Assembly: GCA_024276495.1 (NCBI GenBank)
Contig: JAJRXC010000059.1
Span: forward strand, 1 to 64,000
Reading direction: 5' to 3'
Source: Actinomycetes bacterium
GTDB taxonomy: Bacteria > Actinomycetota > Acidimicrobiia > Acidimicrobiales > Aldehydirespiratoraceae
DNA length: 64,000 nt
A program made the translations under genes and the position numbers. Below are positions 34,501-43,090 of the stretch, piece by piece. Under the pieces are notes generated by a model, which had not been told where the DNA came from, did not search any database, and worked only from the letters and a program-made list of their open reading frames with translations. Positions within the stretch are counted from its first letter, which is position 1; each line of letters begins with the position of its first letter.

Positions 34501-34881
34501 CTATCGGAACGCCGGAAGCTCGATCTCTCCCTCACCGTTGGTCAGGCCGGCGATGTAGGCCTCGAGCCAGACGATCTGAGCCGCCTCGGCGACCAGGCCG
34601 GTACGAGCTGCGTCGACATCGCCATCGGCAACCGCCCGAACGTTGACGAGCGCGGTCGCCTGCACCGTTTCGAGGAACGACGAGCTGACGTCGAGCAGTT
34701 GGTCGTAGCTCTGCTGCGAGAATCCCTGCACCGAGAGGCCTCCGCTCCACACGGCGGTGCCTCGCGGAATCGCCGCCTCCTGGATCGGGACCAGTTCGGC
34801 GACCAGCGCCGGATCCGGGGGCCGGTCACTGTTCAGCGCGGCTTGGAGATCGGCGAACCACCCTAGTTCTAGCTGACGCAT
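34501..34881 (-). CDS. Small helical hypothetical protein
   Basis: A 126-residue protein, mostly amphipathic helix, starting MRQLELGWFADLQAALNSD with no signal peptide or obvious membrane segment. There are no cysteines. It lies 14 bp downstream of a lipoprotein gene on the same strand, and both may be one transcript. The converging kinase stop is 4 bp away. I cannot name a family. Confidence 0.55.
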   Translation of the reverse strand: MRQLELGWFADLQAALNSDRPPDPALVAELVPIQEAAIPRGTAVWSGGLSVQGFSQQSYDQLLDVSSSFLETVQATALVNVRAVADGDVDAARTGLVAEAAQIVWLEAYIAGLTNGEGEIELPAFR

Positions 34882-34895
34882 CTGTCAGATGACGC

Positions 34896-35507
34896 TCAGC
34901 CCAGACAGTTCCCGGCGATCCAGGTCGCGATGTTGGTCATGGCATCCAGCATGCCCAACGCCTCGGAGTTGGTCATCACCGCGGCAAGCGCCGCCGCGTC
35001 CTGCGGATCGGACAGGTTCCCCACGTTCCAATCGAACTCGGCCATCGCCGCGCCGATCACTTCGAGCCCGGCGAGCGCGGCGTCGATGTCGGCGCTCAAC
35101 TCCGGTGCCTCGGACTTGAGCGACTGCAACCCTTCCCGGTACTGATTGAAGTCCGCCTCGAGGTCGGTGCCCGGGGGAGCCCCGATCCCGCCGGATGCGA
35201 GACCACCGATCGAGGCGAACGCCGCCTCGATGTCGGCACAGCTCGTGACGGCAAGCGCCTCGGGGGGGAGGTCGGTGCTGTCCATGTCCGGGGACTCCTC
35301 GGAGGCCGCCGTCTCGTCGGATTGCGAATCGTCCGGCACCGCGGGAGCGCCCGAGTCGCCCCCACCGTCGTTCGCCACATCGCCGGACCCGGTGTCGTCG
35401 ACCACGTCCGCGAGATCCGGGCCATCGCTGCTGCACGCCGTGGCCAACAAGACAACCGCCGCCACGATCGCGAGCAAACGAACAACGAGCGTGTTCTGGT
35501 CGGACAT
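34896..35507 (-). CDS. Lipoprotein of unknown function
   Basis: A 203-residue lipoprotein. The signal peptide ends in the lipobox LATAC (Cys25). An acidic, Gly/Ser-rich linker runs to about residue 80, followed by a helical domain with two cysteines (SCADIEAAF and AGNCLG at the very end) that may be linked. GGAGGA precedes the ATG and a TAGGGT -10 sits at 35552-35557, so this gene has a normal leader, unlike many neighbours. It diverges from an acyl-CoA dehydrogenase. Confidence 0.65.
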   Translation of the reverse strand: MSDQNTLVVRLLAIVAAVVLLATACSSDGPDLADVVDDTGSGDVANDGGGDSGAPAVPDDSQSDETAASEESPDMDSTDLPPEALAVTSCADIEAAFASIGGLASGGIGAPPGTDLEADFNQYREGLQSLKSEAPELSADIDAALAGLEVIGAAMAEFDWNVGNLSDPQDAAALAAVMTNSEALGMLDAMTNIATWIAGNCLG

Positions 35508-35551
35508 GTTCTTCCTCCGCAGTCACCGCGCATCCCCTGCCGGCGATGTCG

Positions 35552-35626
35552 ACCCTAGACCCAACCACCTGACGAATCGACCCGGCAACGACTCACTTCG
35601 CCACGAACCCACTCGCCTCGTAGTAT
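35552..35626. promoter_or_regulatory. Divergent promoter pair, lipoprotein and acyl-CoA dehydrogenase
   Basis: TAGGGT on the minus strand at 35552-35557 serves the lipoprotein. TAGTAT on the plus strand at 35621-35626 is 26 nt before the dehydrogenase ATG at 35653, with AAAGGGG between them as ribosome site. Both are leadered, unlike the leaderless promoters elsewhere. Confidence 0.45.
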
Positions 35627-35652
35627 CCGAACGCGAACAAAGGGGCCCGACG

Positions 35653-36993
35653 ATGGCGATCGATTTCGGAGTCGAACCGGAATTTCAGGAGAAGCTGGAC
35701 TGGATCGAGGAGTTCGTGAAGACGGAGATCGAGCCGCTCGATCTCTATTTCCGCACCACCGTCTCTCCGTTCGACAAGGGAAACGAACTGGCCCAGGGTC
35801 TGGTCCGGCCGCTGCAGAAGAAGGTGCAGGAGAACGAGTTGTGGGCCTGTCACATCGGCCCCGAGCTCGGCGGTCGCGGCTACGGCCAGGTCAAGCTGGC
35901 GATGATGAACGAGATTCTCGGTCGTTCCTCGTGGGCCCCGTCGGTCTTCGGCTGTCAGGCCCCGGACTCGGGCAACGCGGAGATTCTCGCCCACTACGGG
36001 ACCGACGAACAAAAGGAGCGCTACCTGGCACCCTTGTTGCGCGGCGAGATCTCGACGACCTACTCGATGACGGAGCCCCAGGCCGGATCGGACCCCGCCT
36101 ACTTCACCTGTGCCGCCGTGCGGGACGGCGACGAATGGGTCATCAACGGAGAGAAGTGGTTCGCGTCGAACTACCGCTACGCCGAGTTCCTGATCGTCAT
36201 GGTCATCACGAACCCCGACGTGTCGGTCTATCAGGGGTCATCCATGATCCTGGTTCCCGCCGGCGCCGATGGCCTCGAGCTGATCCGCGACGTGCACCTC
36301 GGGGGCGGATCGTCGGGGGCCGACGCCGGCCACGCCTACCTGCGGTTCAACGACGTCCGAGTACCGGCCGAGAACCTCCTCGGCGACGAGGGCTCGGGGT
36401 TCAAGATCGCCCAGACCCGGCTCGGCGGCGGCCGCGTCCACCACGGCATGCGCTCGGTCGGGATGGCCCAGCGGGCTCTCGACATGATGTGCGAACGGGT
36501 GATCTCCCGGGAGACGAAGGGTTCGCTGATCGGTGAGAAGCAGGCGATCCAGCACTGGATCGCCGACTCCTGGATCCAGATCCAGCAGTTCCGTCTCCAG
36601 GTTCTCTACACCGCGTGGCTGATCGATCAGGAGAACGAGACCGCGGCCGAACACGGTGGGGTCGGCGACTACCGCAAGGTGCGACAACACATCGCGGGGG
36701 TGAAGGTCGCCACACCCAAAGTCCTCATCGATGTCGTCTACCGGGCGCTGCACTCGCACGGCTCGCTCGGGGTCAGCAGCGACATGCCCCTCATCGGCAT
36801 GTGGATGACCGCGCCGGTGATGGGCATCGCCGACGGCCCGACCGAGGTCCACAAGGACACCATCGCCAAGACGGTCCTGAAGGGCTACACCCCTTACGAG
36901 GGGCTCTTCCCCTCGGCCCACATCCCCACGCGGGTCGAGGAAGCCCGCTTGCACATCGAAGCGCGGATCGAGAACGAGGTCGCGAACCTGTGA
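35653..36993 (+). CDS. Acyl-CoA dehydrogenase
   Basis: A 446-residue acyl-CoA dehydrogenase, longer than the medium-chain type because of a helical extension at both ends. Landmarks are IGPELGGRGYGQVKL (about residue 70), SMTEPQAGSDPAYF (about 138), and RTRLGGGRVHHGMRSVGMAQRALD in the C-terminal helices. DGPTEVHKDTIAKTVL is where many members carry the Arg/Glu helix end. It begins a coupled operon with a MaoC-like hydratase (GTGA overlap) and a TesB-like thioesterase. Confidence 0.88.
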   Translation: MAIDFGVEPEFQEKLDWIEEFVKTEIEPLDLYFRTTVSPFDKGNELAQGLVRPLQKKVQENELWACHIGPELGGRGYGQVKLAMMNEILGRSSWAPSVFGCQAPDSGNAEILAHYGTDEQKERYLAPLLRGEISTTYSMTEPQAGSDPAYFTCAAVRDGDEWVINGEKWFASNYRYAEFLIVMVITNPDVSVYQGSSMILVPAGADGLELIRDVHLGGGSSGADAGHAYLRFNDVRVPAENLLGDEGSGFKIAQTRLGGGRVHHGMRSVGMAQRALDMMCERVISRETKGSLIGEKQAIQHWIADSWIQIQQFRLQVLYTAWLIDQENETAAEHGGVGDYRKVRQHIAGVKVATPKVLIDVVYRALHSHGSLGVSSDMPLIGMWMTAPVMGIADGPTEVHKDTIAKTVLKGYTPYEGLFPSAHIPTRVEEARLHIEARIENEVANL

Positions 36994-37991
36994 TCCCTCT
37001 CGACGGCCCGTTCTACGACCAGCTCTCCGTCGGTCAGGAGCTGCCCCGTCAACCATCGGTGACCGTCGACGACGGCATGGCGGCCCTCTACCAGGCGTGG
37101 GTCGGTGAACGTCTGCCGATGACCCTCGACGCCGACCTGACCGAAGCAGTGACCGGGCGATCGGGCCGTCTGGTCAGTCCCGGACTCGTGATGCAGCTGT
37201 CGATCGGGCAGAGCACGACCATCAGCCGCCGGGCGATCGCGAACCTCTTCTACCGCGACGTGCGACTCGTTCGCCCCGTGTTCATCGGTGACTCGGTCGC
37301 CACCGTCGTCACGGTGTCCGGGCTCGCCGACGGCTCGCACAAGGCGGGGCGGGCCCGCCGCGGCAAGGTCCTCGTCGACATCGTCACCACCGCCGCCGGC
37401 GAACCCGCGGTCGAGTACCAACGCTGCCCGATGCTGCCGCAGGCCGACGACACGGCAGCTCCCGGTCATCACGACGATCTCGGGGAAGGCGGCCCGCTCG
37501 ATCTGCGGGCCTACGCCGACCTGGTCCCCGCGTCGTGGGACTTCTCGCCGCTCGGCGCCCCGACGAGCTGGGTGATCGGTGAGACCATCGAGGATCCGAC
37601 CCGTGATGTGATCGACGGGGCGACCGGCATGGTGCGGCTCACCCACAATCTCGCGATGATCCATCGGGATGCGGAGAAGTCGCCGTATCCGGTCCGCCTC
37701 GTCTACGGAGGTCACGTGGTGGGGCTCGCCCAGGCGTCGCTCTCACGGGTGCTGCCCGGCATGGCGACCGTCGTCGGATGGCACGGCTGCGACCACACCG
37801 GGCCCGCGTTCGAAGGTGACCTCCTGTCCTTTCGGCACACGCTGCAGGACGTGGCCGCGGCGGGCAACGGTCGGGCCTTCGCGATCCGAGTCGCCGGCTT
37901 CGCCCATCGGGGCCCCGACGATCCGGGCGGCGAGAGCTCCACCGACGGCACCCCCATCCTCGATTGGACCGTCGTGGCGATCGCGCCGTGA
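36990..37991 (+). CDS. Double hot-dog MaoC-like enoyl-CoA hydratase
   Basis: A 333-residue protein with two hot-dog folds. Its second domain contains the (R)-hydratase motif: NLAMIHRDAEKSPY with YGGHVVGLAQASLSRV, in which Asp and His are the likely catalytic pair. The first domain (about residues 1-150) looks non-catalytic. Eukaryotic and actinobacterial MaoC proteins often use such asymmetric pairs for bulky acyl groups. GTG start overlaps the dehydrogenase stop, and its own stop overlaps the thioesterase start. Confidence 0.8.
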   Translation: MIPLDGPFYDQLSVGQELPRQPSVTVDDGMAALYQAWVGERLPMTLDADLTEAVTGRSGRLVSPGLVMQLSIGQSTTISRRAIANLFYRDVRLVRPVFIGDSVATVVTVSGLADGSHKAGRARRGKVLVDIVTTAAGEPAVEYQRCPMLPQADDTAAPGHHDDLGEGGPLDLRAYADLVPASWDFSPLGAPTSWVIGETIEDPTRDVIDGATGMVRLTHNLAMIHRDAEKSPYPVRLVYGGHVVGLAQASLSRVLPGMATVVGWHGCDHTGPAFEGDLLSFRHTLQDVAAAGNGRAFAIRVAGFAHRGPDDPGGESSTDGTPILDWTVVAIAP

Positions 37992-38812
37992 CCGGCCCGG
38001 CCATCACGACGACCCGGGATCTCCTCGATGGCCTGCAACTGACCCGGATCGACGAGACGACCTGGGAGGGTCCCGGTCTCGTCATGCCGTCGGCTCGCTG
38101 GGTGTTCGGCGGATTCGTCGGCGCCCAGGCCCTCGTCGCGGCAGCGGAGACGACCGACATGGTCCCCCGTTCGGTGCGGGTCCGGTTCCTGCGCCAGGCC
38201 CCGCCCCATCAACCGATCCGACACCGGGTGTCGACCGTTTCCGACTCGAACACCTTCGCCGACCGTCGGATAGAGGTGACCTCGGGCGATGACCTGATCG
38301 CGACGACAACCGTCGTCTTCCATCGACCCGACGACACCGAGCTCGGCCACCAGCACGACAGGGCCGATGTCACGCCGCCCGACCCCGAGCGGGCGTTCGG
38401 CGGCGCCGGGTTCGAGGTCATCGACCTCAACAACCCGCCGGCTCATTCCCGCCAAGTGAGCTCGCCCCGACAACGGCACTGGATGCGGGCACCGGGCACC
38501 CCACCACACGATCCGAACACGAACCCGGCGATGCTCGTCATGGCCAGCGACCTCTTTCTCGTCGCGTCGGCCTGGCGGCCGATCGAGGGCTACTCGATCA
38601 TCGACATCGACGCCGTCATGACATTCGGGCTCGACTTCACCGTCTGGTTCCATCACCCGATCGAGATCGCCGACTGGCACCTGCTCGACGTCGACACGCC
38701 GTCGGCTGCCAACGGCCGATCTCTCAGCCTGGCGAACTGGTTCCGACCCGATGGTCTGCTCGTCGCGTCCGTCGCGCTCGACTCCGTGATGCGGATCCGC
38801 GACCCGGCCTGA
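37988..38812 (+). CDS. TesB-like acyl-CoA thioesterase
   Basis: A 274-residue double hot-dog thioesterase. WVFGGFVGAQALVAA (about residues 38-52) is the first hot-dog helix, and ASDLFLVASAW in the second domain carries the Asp expected to polarise water. FTVWFHHPIEIADWHLL is the typical closing strand. It would release the free acid from an acyl-CoA in the pathway run by the two upstream enzymes. The GTG start is coupled by GTGA to the MaoC-like gene. It ends next to the leuA stop on the other strand. Confidence 0.83.
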   Translation: MTGPAITTTRDLLDGLQLTRIDETTWEGPGLVMPSARWVFGGFVGAQALVAAAETTDMVPRSVRVRFLRQAPPHQPIRHRVSTVSDSNTFADRRIEVTSGDDLIATTTVVFHRPDDTELGHQHDRADVTPPDPERAFGGAGFEVIDLNNPPAHSRQVSSPRQRHWMRAPGTPPHDPNTNPAMLVMASDLFLVASAWRPIEGYSIIDIDAVMTFGLDFTVWFHHPIEIADWHLLDVDTPSAANGRSLSLANWFRPDGLLVASVALDSVMRIRDPA

Positions 38813-40522
38813 TCACGACTGGGCCGAGGAGCGCGCGTTGACCGCCGAGACGATCGCCCGCAGCGACGCCGACACGATCGACTCGTGCAGTCCGACCCCC
38901 CAGACCAGGTCCCGAGCACCGGTGTCGACCGCGACATAGGCCACCGCGGTCGCATCGGACCCGGTCCCCATGGTGTGCTCGGTGTAGTCGGCGATCTTGC
39001 CGTCGAACAGATCGGCCGCGGTGAGGCCGGCCACGAACGCGTCGATCGGGCCATTGCCCTCGCCGGTGATCATCAGCTCCTCGCCGTCGACGATCAGCTT
39101 CGCCTCGAGCGTCGTGAGGCCGCTGTCGAGGGTGTCGCTCGTGGCGCGATGGCCGACGATCTCGACCCGCCGCGTCGACGGCTCGACGTATTCCGCCATG
39201 AAACGCCGGTGGATCTCATACGAGGTGATCTCGGTGCCCGAATCCTCCGTCACCTTCTGGATCTTCTTGGAGAAGTAGACTTGGAGACCGCGGGGGAGAT
39301 CGAGGCCGTACTCGTGGAGAAGCACATACGACACACCGCCCTTGCCCGACTGGCTGTTCACCCGAATGACGGCCTCGTAGCTCCGCCCCAGATGGCGGGG
39401 GTCGATGGGCAGGTAGGGGACGTCCCACGCGTCGTAGTTGCCGACGAGCTCCTCACCGGGCTGCACGTCGTAGATGTCGGCCATGCCCTTTTTGATCGCG
39501 TCCTGATGACTGCCGGAGAAGGCGGTGTAGACGAGGTCGCCGACATAGGGGTGGCGCGGATCGACGGTCATCCGGTTGGAGAACTCGTAGACGCGCCGCA
39601 TCTCGTCGATGTCGCTCATGTCGAGTCGCGGATCGACGCCCTGGGTGAACAGGTTGAGCGCGACGGTGACGACATCGACGTTGCCGGTGCGTTCACCGTT
39701 GCCGAACAGGGTTCCCTCGACCCGGTCCGCCCCGGCCATCAGCCCCATCTCGGCCGCCGCCACCGCGGTTCCCCGATCGTTGTGGGGATGCAACGACAGG
39801 CGCACCGTGTCACGGTTCTTGATGTCGCGATCGAACCGCTCGATCAGGTCGGCGTAGAGGTTGGGCGTGGACATCTCGACGGTTGCCGGGAGGTTCAGGA
39901 TCAGCGGGGTGTCGGCCGTCGGCTCGAACACGTCCATGACGGCTTCGCAGATCTCTATGGCGAAGTCGGGTTCGGTCCCCGTGTAGCTCTCGGGCGAGTA
40001 CTCCCAGCGAATGGAATCGGGGTTGCCCGAGCGGGCGAGCCCCTCCATGCAGATCCGGGCCCCGTTGACGGCGACGTCGATGATCCCCTGTCGGTCGAGC
40101 CCGAACACGACGCGCCGCTGGGTCGTCGACGTCGAGTTGTAGAGATGGACGATGGCGCCGGGTGCTCCCTCGATCGCCTCGAAGGTGCGATTGATCAGGT
40201 CGGCCCGCGCCTGGGTCAGCACCTGGATCGTGACGTCGTTCGGAATGTGGCCGCCGTCGATCAACTCGCGAACGAAATCGAAGTCGGTCTGCGAGGCGGC
40301 CGGGAACCCGACCTCGATCTCCTTGAAACCCATCCGGACGAGCAGGTCCCACAGACGCCGCTTGCGGGTGGCGTCCATCGGGTCGACCAGCGCCTGATTG
40401 CCGTCGCGAAGGTCGACCGAGCACCACACCGGAGCCGACTCGATTCGACGATCCGGCCAGGTGCGATCAGGAAGCTCCACCGCCGGGAACGGGCGGTACT
40501 TCTCGAACGGCATCGTGGTCAT
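38813..40522 (-). CDS. leuA: 2-isopropylmalate synthase
   Basis: A 569-residue enzyme that condenses acetyl-CoA with 2-ketoisovalerate, the committed step of leucine synthesis. The catalytic TIM barrel begins at CSVDLRDGNQALVDPM, with metal ligands in LSLHPHNDRGTAVA. The C-terminal regulatory domain (after about residue 430), which binds leucine for feedback inhibition, is present. ATG 40522 is preferred, and ATG 40513 is a second option. The 5' region carries a leader peptide and attenuator, so expression should respond to charged leucyl-tRNA. Confidence 0.93.
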   Translation of the reverse strand: MTTMPFEKYRPFPAVELPDRTWPDRRIESAPVWCSVDLRDGNQALVDPMDATRKRRLWDLLVRMGFKEIEVGFPAASQTDFDFVRELIDGGHIPNDVTIQVLTQARADLINRTFEAIEGAPGAIVHLYNSTSTTQRRVVFGLDRQGIIDVAVNGARICMEGLARSGNPDSIRWEYSPESYTGTEPDFAIEICEAVMDVFEPTADTPLILNLPATVEMSTPNLYADLIERFDRDIKNRDTVRLSLHPHNDRGTAVAAAEMGLMAGADRVEGTLFGNGERTGNVDVVTVALNLFTQGVDPRLDMSDIDEMRRVYEFSNRMTVDPRHPYVGDLVYTAFSGSHQDAIKKGMADIYDVQPGEELVGNYDAWDVPYLPIDPRHLGRSYEAVIRVNSQSGKGGVSYVLLHEYGLDLPRGLQVYFSKKIQKVTEDSGTEITSYEIHRRFMAEYVEPSTRRVEIVGHRATSDTLDSGLTTLEAKLIVDGEELMITGEGNGPIDAFVAGLTAADLFDGKIADYTEHTMGTGSDATAVAYVAVDTGARDLVWGVGLHESIVSASLRAIVSAVNARSSAQS

Positions 40523-40565
40523 GGGAATGGTTCTTTCTGGGCTGGTGACAAAGGGACCGACGCTG

Positions 40566-40632
40566 AAAAACACGAAACCCCCCGGGCCCGAGGGCACGAG
40601 GGGTTCGGCGAGCACCGTATGGGGCGCTCGCC
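40566..40632 (-). terminator. leuA attenuator: leader hairpin and intrinsic terminator
   Basis: Read on the minus strand, a 7-bp hairpin GGCGAGC/GCTCGCC (40626-40632 with 40607-40613) begins at the leader-peptide stop. It is followed by a GC-rich hairpin, CGAACCCC pairing with GGGGTTTCG (40607-40600 with 40581-40573), and then by a TTTTT tract (40570-40566). This is the layout of transcription attenuation: ribosome position on the leucine codons decides which hairpin forms. Confidence 0.72.
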
Positions 40633-40667
40633 TACACGAGAAGAAGCAGGGCGGTCTGGGGCTTCAC
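40632..40667 (-). CDS. leuL: leuA leader peptide with four leucine codons
   Basis: GTG at 40667 opens an 11-codon peptide, MKPQTALLLLV, ending in TAG. Four consecutive leucine codons (CTG CTT CTT CTC) and a valine codon sit just before the stop, as in classical leucine attenuation leaders. The -10 TAGGGT is 7 nt upstream of the start codon, so the leader would itself be translated from a leaderless mRNA. Too short for standard gene callers. Confidence 0.8.
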   Translation of the reverse strand: MKPQTALLLLV

Positions 40668-40674
40668 GGGGTTC

Positions 40675-40702
40675 ACCCTAAGAGAATCGGCACGAAAGTC
40701 AA
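40675..40702 (-). promoter_or_regulatory. leuL-leuA promoter with -35 and -10
   Basis: TTGACT (40697-40702) and TAGGGT (40675-40680) are separated by 16 nt, the best sigma-70-like pair in the window. The -10 ends 7 nt before the leader-peptide GTG. Confidence 0.7.
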
Positions 40703-40716
40703 CCTCATGAGTGGTT

Positions 40717-40722
40717 TAGCAT
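40717..40722 (+). promoter_or_regulatory. -10 of the phosphodiesterase gene
   Basis: TAGCAT lies 6 nt before the ATG at 40729. This promoter is back-to-back with the leuL promoter; their -10 elements are 36 bp apart. Confidence 0.5.
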
Positions 40723-40728
40723 TCGGGG

Positions 40729-42192
40729 ATGACGATAGATCGAGCCGAAGCCGTTCTCACCGACCCCGCGCTCTCCGACGAGGTCGACACGGTCCTCCGA
40801 CGAACGGCCCACGGTCTGCGGGCCGCGGCGGCGAGAGGTTCGGTCGACTTCCGTCGCAACGACGACGACTCGATCGAGGTGCTGGCGACGTCGGGGGTCA
40901 ACCCGCTCGGCGATCAGCGCACCGACCAGCGCACCCTCGTCGCCGAGGAGACCGACGATCCGTGGGCTCGTCTCGGCGACCATGCCACCCCGCTCGCGAT
41001 GGAGAGCGTCGCCCAGTACTTCGACTCGGCCCACGCCCCCGACCTGGTCGTGCTCCACGCGCCGACCCATCGATTCCACGGGAACACGGGTGAACACGGA
41101 TCGTTGTCCACCACCCAGGCCCGCACGCCGTTCATCGCGGCCGGTCCGGGCATCGTCGCACGGGGGATCGTCGACGAGCACCTGCGAACGGTCGACGTCG
41201 CGCCGACGGTCACCGCCCTGCTCGGCTGCGCGCCAGTCGACGGCCACGACAGCCTTGGTCGACGCCGCTCAGGGATCCGACTCAAGGTCCAGGACGGCGA
41301 CGAACGAGCCGAGTTGATCGATCCCGATCAGCGACCCGATCACGTGGTGCTGTTTCTGTGGGACGGCTGCAACCCCCAGGCCCTCCACGAGATGGCGGCG
41401 AAGGGGGAGGCGCCGCGCATCGCCGACCTGATCGAGCGGGGGACGTCGTATCGCCACGGGGCGATCGCGAGTCTCCCCACCGCCACACTCGGAAGTCACA
41501 TGACCGAATCGACGGGTGTGCTCCCCGGGCGCTCCGGGGTCCTTCACAACACCTGGTACGACCGGGAAGCCGATCGGGTCGTCGACCTTCTCGATTTCGC
41601 CCAGATGATCACGGCCCGAGATCACCTGCGTGACGACATCGAGACCATCCACGAGGCGCTGCATCGCAACGAACCCGGCGCCACATCGGTCGCGACCTAC
41701 GAGTACGGCGATCGTGGCGCCGACTGGTCGACGTACATCCAGATGTCCTCGGGCGGCGCCCAGGGTCCACTCACCGATGAGGAGCGCCGGCGTCACCGGG
41801 ACCCCGATTTCATGGGCATTCCCGCCTACCGGAACTACAGCGTCTACGACGCCCACAGCGTCGCCGACGCGAAGTACACCTGGTCCGGCGACCTGGGCGC
41901 GCTTCCCCGCTTCTCCTGGTTCACCCTGAACCTCACCGACTCGGCGGGCCACGCCGGCGGCCCCCACAGCGAGATCGGTCGGGCCGCCATTCGCGACACC
42001 GACGCCCGCATGGGAGAGATCATCGACGAGATCGATCGTCGGGGTGTGCTCGATCGCACCGCGATCATCATGTGTGCCGACCACGGAATGCAGATGACCG
42101 CCGAGAGCGACGCGGTCGACTTGTCGATTCCGCTGCACGACGCGGGCGTCGATCACCTGATGGTCGACGCCCAATACGTCTATCTGCGCTGA
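40729..42192 (+). CDS. Alkaline-phosphatase-superfamily phosphodiesterase with permuted layout
   Basis: A 487-residue metal-dependent phosphodiesterase. The catalytic half (about 205-487) has LFLWDGCNP (metal Asp), the nucleophile Thr in SLPTATLGSH, NLTDSAGHAGG (Asp and His) and ADHGMQMT (Asp-His), so both metal sites appear complete. The N-terminal 200 residues contain GEHGSLSTTQARTPFIAAGPG and VRTVDVAPTVTALLGC-like sequence (here LRTVDVAPT), which normally lies at the C-terminal end of this superfamily. The protein therefore looks circularly permuted or internally duplicated. Substrate unknown; a nucleotide or phospholipid diester is plausible. Confidence 0.75.
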   Translation: MTIDRAEAVLTDPALSDEVDTVLRRTAHGLRAAAARGSVDFRRNDDDSIEVLATSGVNPLGDQRTDQRTLVAEETDDPWARLGDHATPLAMESVAQYFDSAHAPDLVVLHAPTHRFHGNTGEHGSLSTTQARTPFIAAGPGIVARGIVDEHLRTVDVAPTVTALLGCAPVDGHDSLGRRRSGIRLKVQDGDERAELIDPDQRPDHVVLFLWDGCNPQALHEMAAKGEAPRIADLIERGTSYRHGAIASLPTATLGSHMTESTGVLPGRSGVLHNTWYDREADRVVDLLDFAQMITARDHLRDDIETIHEALHRNEPGATSVATYEYGDRGADWSTYIQMSSGGAQGPLTDEERRRHRDPDFMGIPAYRNYSVYDAHSVADAKYTWSGDLGALPRFSWFTLNLTDSAGHAGGPHSEIGRAAIRDTDARMGEIIDEIDRRGVLDRTAIIMCADHGMQMTAESDAVDLSIPLHDAGVDHLMVDAQYVYLR

Positions 42193-42207
42193 AGTCCCGC
42201 GCCGAGG

Positions 42208-43059
42208 TCAACCCAACGATTCGAGGAATCCGGTCACCGCGTCGGTGAACGCGTCGTTGCGGTCGCCGGCGACCATGTGGCCGGCATCGCCCACGTCCAC
42301 GAACGACACACCGGGCACGGCCTCGACGAAGCGGGTCGCCCCCTGCGCGCTGACCACATCGCTCATCCGGCCTCGCACCAGCATCATCGGTTCCTCGATC
42401 GCCTTCGCGCACCTCATCAGGAGGTCGGGATCGTTGATCTCCGACGAGTTGCGGCCCTCGACGAGCGACATGAAGCGAGGATCCCAGTGCCAGTACCAGC
42501 GGCCGTCACGTTCCCTCAGGTTCTTGCGGAGGCCGTCCACCGACGGTGGCCGGTCCCGGTGGTGGTTGTAGGCGGCGACCGCGTCGGCCGCCTCTTCGAG
42601 ATCGGCGAACCCCGTCTCGGCGTTCGCGTTCATGAACGCGGCGATCCGATCGGTGCCCGACTTCTCCATCGCGGGAACGATGTCGACGAGCACCAGGCCC
42701 TGGGCGGCCCCCGGCGCCTCACGACCGAGGAGCAGCAGGGCGGTGAGTCCTCCCAACGATGCCCCCACGATCGCGGGCCGTCGGCCAATCTCGCCGATCA
42801 CCGCCTCGACGTCGGAGGCGAAGCGGCCCAGTCGATAGTCGCCGTCGGGCGCCCAGTCGCTCTCGCCGTGGCCCCGGGCATCGATCGTCCACGCACACCA
42901 GCCCCGCTCGGCGACCGCCGCCGCGGTGCCACCCCACGAGTGACGGGTCTGGCCACCACCGTGCAAGAAGATGACCTGATCGGCACCGGGATCGCCCCGG
43001 CGATCGGCGACGATCGTGTTCCCATCCCGACCCGTGAAGGTCAGCCTGGTCGGTTCCAT
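42208..43059 (-). CDS. Alpha/beta hydrolase
   Basis: A 283-residue alpha/beta-hydrolase. The oxyanion region FLHGGGQTRHSWGG, nucleophile GASLGG (Ser near residue 100), acid Asp in the MLVRGRMSDVV region and the catalytic His in DAGHMVAGD are visible. A cap domain lies between about 125 and 195. Substrate class (ester, epoxide, lactone or C-C hydrolase) cannot be resolved. TACGGT is 8 nt before the ATG. Confidence 0.85.
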   Translation of the reverse strand: MEPTRLTFTGRDGNTIVADRRGDPGADQVIFLHGGGQTRHSWGGTAAAVAERGWCAWTIDARGHGESDWAPDGDYRLGRFASDVEAVIGEIGRRPAIVGASLGGLTALLLLGREAPGAAQGLVLVDIVPAMEKSGTDRIAAFMNANAETGFADLEEAADAVAAYNHHRDRPPSVDGLRKNLRERDGRWYWHWDPRFMSLVEGRNSSEINDPDLLMRCAKAIEEPMMLVRGRMSDVVSAQGATRFVEAVPGVSFVDVGDAGHMVAGDRNDAFTDAVTGFLESLG

Positions 43060-43067
43060 GGCGCGGG

Positions 43068-43084
43068 ACCGTACCCGTTAGGGT
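43068..43084. promoter_or_regulatory. Compact back-to-back promoters in a 31-bp gap
   Basis: Minus-strand TACGGT (43068-43073) serves the hydrolase (8 nt to its ATG). Plus-strand TAGGGT (43079-43084) serves the amidohydrolase (6 nt to its ATG). Only 5 bp separate the two -10 elements, so the polymerases cannot occupy both at once. Confidence 0.5.
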
Positions 43085-43090
43085 CGAACA

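Noticed and set aside
34501-35507. A third Sec-type readthrough joining the two small minus-strand genes
   Set aside because: They are in different frames and separated by 14 bp, so they cannot be one protein.
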